Shown here: positions 60,691-64,000 of the stretch, piece after piece
Layout: every line of letters begins with the position of its first letter
Position numbering within the stretch: position 1 is the stretch's first letter
Origin: Parvimonas micra
GTDB lineage: Bacteria; Bacillota; Clostridia; Tissierellales; Peptoniphilaceae
Length of the DNA: 64,000 nucleotides
Assembly (NCBI RefSeq): GCF_900637905.1
Contig: NZ_LR134472.1
Coordinates: 868,001 to 932,000, forward strand
Reading direction: 5' to 3'
The notes under the pieces: generated by a model
Seen by the model: the letters and a program-made list of their open reading frames with translations, nothing else
Databases searched by the model: none
Told to the model about the DNA's origin: nothing
Program-made: the position numbers and the translations under genes

Positions 60691-61578
60691 ATGGATTTAC
60701 AAAAATTTAACAGAATCAAAAACGATGAAGGTTTTATAGCGGCTTTAGATCAAAGTGGTGGAAGTACACCGAAAGCACTTAGATTATATGGTGTAAATGA
60801 AGATGCTTATTCAAATGAAGCTGAAATGTTCGATTTAATTCACGAAATGCGTACAAGAATTGTTACTTCAAAGGCTTTTACTAAAGAACGTATATTAGGA
60901 GCAATTTTGTTTGAAATGACAATGGAAAGAAAAGTTAACGGTAAATTCACTCCGGATTATTTATGGAATGAAAAAGGCATTGTTTCATTTTTAAAAGTTG
61001 ACAAGGGCTTAGCTGAAGAAAAAAATGGTGTTCAACTTATGAAAGAAATTCCTAACTTGGCTGAAACTGTAAAAAAAGGCATTGAATATGGAGTTTTCGG
61101 AACAAAAATGCGTTCAGTAATTAAAAAAGCAAATGAAGAAGCTATCAAAGAAGTAGTAGCACAACAATTTGACTTTGCAAAACAAATTATCGCAGGTGGA
61201 CTTGTTCCAATTATTGAACCTGAAGTTGATATAAATTCAGCAGAAAAAGAAAAATGCGAAGAAATTTTAAAAAGAGAAATATTAAAAGAACTTGATAAAT
61301 TAGAAGAAGGACAAGAAGTAATGTTAAAACTTACATTACCAACTGTTCCTAACTTCTATAAAGAATTAGTTGACCACAAGAGAGTCGTTAGAGTTGTTGC
61401 TCTTTCAGGTGGTTACTCAAGAGAAGAATCAAATGAACTTCTTGCTAAAAACCACGGAGTTATAGCAAGTTTCTCAAGAGCTTTAACAGAAGGACTTAAT
61501 GTAAATCAAACTGGGGAAGAATTTGACAAAATGTTGGACAGCTCAATTCAAAGCATATTCGAAGCATCAAGAAAATAA
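60691..61578 (+). CDS. Fructose-bisphosphate aldolase, class I
   Basis: 295-aa Schiff-base aldolase of glycolysis. [14 protein letters not shown] at the N-terminus, IIEPEVDI and the lysine-containing [13 protein letters not shown] fit the class I bacterial type. No metal-binding histidine motif of class II is present. AAGGAGCG precedes the start. Single-gene unit. Confidence 0.93.
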   Translation: MDLQKFNRIKNDEGFIAALDQSGGSTPKALRLYGVNEDAYSNEAEMFDLIHEMRTRIVTSKAFTKERILGAILFEMTMERKVNGKFTPDYLWNEKGIVSFLKVDKGLAEEKNGVQLMKEIPNLAETVKKGIEYGVFGTKMRSVIKKANEEAIKEVVAQQFDFAKQIIAGGLVPIIEPEVDINSAEKEKCEEILKREILKELDKLEEGQEVMLKLTLPTVPNFYKELVDHKRVVRVVALSGGYSREESNELLAKNHGVIASFSRALTEGLNVNQTGEEFDKMLDSSIQSIFEASRK

Positions 61579-61589
61579 TTTTTTAAAAC

Positions 61590-61625
61590 AAAGGACTGTG
61601 AATCTAAATTCATAGTCTTTTTTTA
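61590..61625 (+). terminator. Terminator of the aldolase gene
   Basis: AAAGGACTGTGAAT and ATTCATAGTCTTT pair with one bulge, followed by a T run. Confidence 0.85.
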
Positions 61626-61697
61626 TTGTGAAACAACAAGGTTTCCGGGCACCCACCCGATGCAAAGCATCGTAGAAGGTGGGGTTCTTATCGAATT
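61625..61697 (+). repeat. Post-terminator structured element (similar to 4671-4745)
   Basis: CCCACC at about 61652 pairs with GGTGGG at about 61678, and inside it CGATGC pairs with GCATCG around an AAA loop: a nested stem of 12 base pairs with a bulge. The position right after a T tract and the similarity to 4671-4745 suggest a dispersed repeat or small RNA. Confidence 0.5.
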
Positions 61698-61778
61698 AAT
61701 TGAAATATTAGATTATATAATGTAAAATATAAATTAGTAAGGGTTTTGAATTTTATATTATAAAGGAGAGAATTTAAA

Positions 61779-62276
61779 ATGAGAAAAATAAATTTTAGAT
61801 ATAACAAAAATAGTCCAACTTTGTTATATATTATGGTTATTATAGGAATAGTGATAGGAATTCTTCTTTGTTATGAGTTTCTTATTTATTTAGGATTTGC
61901 AAGTACAAATGAGCCACAATATTTTAAAGACCATCCTAAGCATGCAGTATATTTGATTTTTGGATTAATTCCGATTTCTATGTTAGTACCTACTTGGATT
62001 GTCTTTAAATTTTGGAGTAGAGAAGATGAAGATGCAGAGCTTGAACTATATGACGATTATGCAATTTTAAAGATGAAAAATGAAAAAATTAAAATCCAAA
62101 AAGGTGAATTGGAGATCAAATTTCCACAACCACAGGCAATTTTATATACGACATATATATTAAAATTACCTGACCAGAAAATTGTCTTTGTAGGCTCTTT
62201 AAAAGAAAAGAAAAAATCAAAGCTATCTCTAAACGTTGCAATAAAAGAGTTATCAGCTTATGAAAGTAAAAAATAA
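61779..62276 (+). CDS. Membrane protein with two helices, unknown
   Basis: 165 aa: helices at about 15-38 (LLYIMVIIGIVIGILLCYEF) and 56-78, then a soluble beta-rich C-terminus (ELELYDDYAILKMKNEKIKI) as in PH-like membrane proteins. AAAGGAG precedes the start. No family identified with certainty. Confidence 0.72.
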   Translation: MRKINFRYNKNSPTLLYIMVIIGIVIGILLCYEFLIYLGFASTNEPQYFKDHPKHAVYLIFGLIPISMLVPTWIVFKFWSREDEDAELELYDDYAILKMKNEKIKIQKGELEIKFPQPQAILYTTYILKLPDQKIVFVGSLKEKKKSKLSLNVAIKELSAYESKK

Positions 62277-62330
62277 TAGTAATTATGTATTTTACGAATT
62301 ATTAATATTTAATTTGATGATAAATTATTT

Positions 62331-62363
62331 AAACAGTAGAAATTAAAAATCTACTGTTTTTTT
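62331..62363 (+). terminator. Terminator of the membrane protein gene
   Basis: AAACAGTAGA pairs with TCTACTGTTT, then a T run. Confidence 0.85.
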
Positions 62364-62373
62364 GTATTCTAGT

Positions 62374-62425
62374 TTGCTTTTTAAATTTTAATGTAGTATA
62401 ATAAGTATGAAAAAACATACTTATT
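62374..62425 (+). promoter_or_regulatory. Promoter with overlapping palindromic operator for abrB-like gene
   Basis: TTGCTT and TATAAT (62397-62402), 17-bp spacer. Starting within the -10 box, AATAAGTATG (62400) and its exact reverse complement CATACTTATT (62416-62425) flank six As, a probable operator. Confidence 0.65.
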
Positions 62426-62439
62426 ATATGGAGGAAAAT

Positions 62440-62661
62440 ATGAAGAGTAAAAAAGATAAAAAACTACATGCATGGACTGCGAAGGTAGGAACTAAAGGAC
62501 AAATTGTTATTCCAAAAGAGGCAAGAGAAATTTTTTCTATAGAAACTGGAGATAATTTGTTAATACTTGGAGACGAAAGGAGAGGATTGGCAATTCTAAA
62601 TGGAGATTCAGCAACAAAAATTTTGATGAGTATTCAAGGAGATTTAAGCGATGAAGATTAG
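62440..62661 (+). CDS. AbrB/SpoVT-type transcription regulator
   Basis: 73 aa with a swapped-hairpin AbrB domain: WTAKVGTKGQIVIPKEAREIF, then GDNLLILGDERRG. Starts at 62440 after GGAGG at 62430; an ATG at 62407 lies inside the operator palindrome. It overlaps the hydrolase by 11 bp and probably represses its own operon through the palindrome. Confidence 0.88.
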   Translation: MKSKKDKKLHAWTAKVGTKGQIVIPKEAREIFSIETGDNLLILGDERRGLAILNGDSATKILMSIQGDLSDED

Positions 62662-63781
62662 AATATTAAAATTTATAGGGATATTGCTTTTAGTTATAGC
62701 TGTTTTTGTTGTAATCTATGCAATTTATAATCTAAATTATGACTATTCAGGTGAAAAGTTTAGGAAGAATAAGGCTTCAAGTTTAGGCTTAGAAGAAAAA
62801 CAATTTAATTTAAAAAATGGAAATGTAATAAATTATGTTGAAGGGCCAAAGAATGGTCCGGCTATTCTATTATTGCATGGACAAATGGTAGATTGGAAAG
62901 ATTATCGTACTGTATTTCCTGAATTAGTAAAAAAATATCATGTCTTTGCACTTGATTATTATGGACATGGAAAGTCAAGTAAAAATTCTGATTTATATAA
63001 TATTGAAAGCATAGGAAATGATATTGCATCATTCATTCAAGAAAAAGTTGGAGAAAAAACAATTATTTCAGGACATTCATCAGGTGCACTTATTACTGCT
63101 TATATAGGTGCTAAATTCCCGCAAAATGTAAAAGCGATTATTTTAGAAGACGGACCATTTTTTGCAACAGAAAAAGGACGTGCCGAAAATACATTTTCTT
63201 ATAAAACTTTCGAAAATATTCACAATTATTTAACTGAAAAACCTAATACTACTTATTTTGAACATTATCTAAAGAATGATCCGATGCGAAAACTGTTTAA
63301 TGAGGGTGGAAAAGATAATTGGGATAAAATTGTGGCTAAACCTGCAATGAAAAGATTTCAAAAGGATAAGACTAAAATACCGGTTATTTGGTATTATCCA
63401 CCAAAGTTAGGAGTAAATACTTTACTTCAATTAACAGCTAATTTACAAGATAAAACAGGTGATTATGACTTAAGATTCGGAGATGCATTCTATGATTTCA
63501 GTTTCTTTAAGGGAATAAAACAAGAGGAATTATTAAAAGAAATTACTGTTCCTACTTGTATATTACATGTAAAACCACCAAAAAACACAGCTCCTTCTTA
63601 TTATAATAAAGATGGACTTCTGATTTCTGCAATGGATGAAAAAGATGCAAAGCGTGTTAAAGAATTGATTAAAGGTAGTACTTTAATTGAGGGATTCGAT
63701 TCTATGCACGACATTCACGGGGATCAGCCAAAAGAATATTTGGAAAAAGTAGAAGAATTTTTAGATAATATAGAAAAGTAA
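62651..63781 (+). CDS. Membrane-anchored alpha/beta hydrolase
   Basis: 376 aa. A hydrophobic N-terminal helix (LKFIGILLLVIAVFVVIYAI) anchors or exports it. The hydrolase fold shows LLLHGQMVDWKDY (oxyanion region), the nucleophile elbow ISGHSSGAL, and the C-terminal catalytic His region DSMHDIHGD. Substrate unknown. AbrB-hydrolase pairs are common regulator/target operons in Firmicutes. Confidence 0.88.
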   Translation: MKIRILKFIGILLLVIAVFVVIYAIYNLNYDYSGEKFRKNKASSLGLEEKQFNLKNGNVINYVEGPKNGPAILLLHGQMVDWKDYRTVFPELVKKYHVFALDYYGHGKSSKNSDLYNIESIGNDIASFIQEKVGEKTIISGHSSGALITAYIGAKFPQNVKAIILEDGPFFATEKGRAENTFSYKTFENIHNYLTEKPNTTYFEHYLKNDPMRKLFNEGGKDNWDKIVAKPAMKRFQKDKTKIPVIWYYPPKLGVNTLLQLTANLQDKTGDYDLRFGDAFYDFSFFKGIKQEELLKEITVPTCILHVKPPKNTAPSYYNKDGLLISAMDEKDAKRVKELIKGSTLIEGFDSMHDIHGDQPKEYLEKVEEFLDNIEK

Positions 63782-63813
63782 AATTGGTAGATTAGAATTC
63801 ATTGGAGGAATAT

Positions 63814-64000
63814 ATGATAGGCATTTATTTAAGTGGAACAGGAAACACGAAACATTGTGTTGAAAAACTTGTAAATTTGATAGATGATAAGTCAAAATGT
63901 GTTCCTTTAGAATTTCCACAGATTATAGATTTATTAAAAAAAGAGGATGTAATTTTTTTAGGATATCCAACTCAATTTTCTAATGCTCCGTTTATGGTGC
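63814..64000 (+). CDS. Flavodoxin-like protein, EFR1-type (3' truncated by window edge)
   Basis: Only 62 residues are visible: MIGIYLSGTGNTKHCVEKLV, which has the FMN-phosphate loop SGTGNT, and VIFLGYPTQFSNAPF. This is the pattern of flavodoxin domains in EFR1-family ferredoxin proteins, where iron-sulfur motifs would lie beyond the window. GGAGG precedes the start. Confidence 0.78.
   Translation, partial: MIGIYLSGTGNTKHCVEKLVNLIDDKSKCVPLEFPQIIDLLKKEDVIFLGYPTQFSNAPFMV

Overview
The window is a low-GC (visibly below about 30% GC), Gram-positive-type chromosome segment. It has strong AGGAGG-type ribosome binding sites, class 1B PyrD/PyrK dihydroorotate dehydrogenase, sortase-type surface proteins and a Firmicutes-style siphoprophage. 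Gene content fits an anaerobic coccus of the Tissierellia/Peptoniphilaceae (Parvimonas-like), but this is inferred from protein resemblance only.

Layout. 1-4612: 3' part of a tightly overlapped pyrimidine operon (pyrI-pyrC-pyrF-pyrK-pyrD-pyrE). 4613-10259: a large Cna-B-repeat surface protein with five almost identical 267-bp repeats, followed by about 1.4 kb of modular palindromic repeats. 10260-12408 (minus): a Bro-N antirepressor-like gene and a solitary purD. 12686-18455: a fused ABC ATPase/permease, then the two-gene threonine catabolic operon tdh-kbl. 18748-23776: membrane-anchored HtrA protease, a small lipoprotein, and a DEAD-box RNA helicase (with structured leader) plus SpoU methyltransferase. 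23777-25169: a second cluster of the same palindromic repeats in the opposite orientation. 25170-30730: DUF1858 protein, tRNA-Pro, a broken amidase-like exported protein, YdcF-like protein, free methionine-R-sulfoxide reductase, a DUF6483-like protein, prolyl aminopeptidase, SemiSWEET and an orphan HicB-like antitoxin.

About 30864-60506 is a complete-looking prophage of about 29.6 kb. The lysogeny arm (minus) carries integrase, a DUF4236-TM2 protein, ImmA/IrrE protease, a MazF/PemK-like protein and a CI-type repressor. A divergent switch with two consensus promoters and repeated operators separates it from a DUF739 Cro-like gene and the rightward early genes (SSB, methylases, an HUH rolling-circle-type Rep, RecU). 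An ArpU-like regulator and a promoter/attenuator region precede HNH, the terminases, an HK97-type head module, a siphovirus tail (with a frameshifted G/GT chaperone), holin, amidase, and two small minus-strand genes at the right end. Both ends carry arrays of three 9-bp repeats on an 11-bp period, the best att/arm-site candidates.

60507-64000 returns to host genes: class I fructose-bisphosphate aldolase, a small membrane protein, an AbrB-type regulator translationally coupled to an exported or membrane alpha/beta hydrolase, and the start of a flavodoxin-like gene.

The observations I rate highest are the modular palindromic elements bracketed by duplicated terminators, the HUH Rep with hairpin-rich upstream DNA inside a tailed phage, the prophage-end repeat arrays, the programmed -1 frameshift, a 32-bp duplication that breaks a phage gene, and a structured element shared by two distant post-terminator regions.
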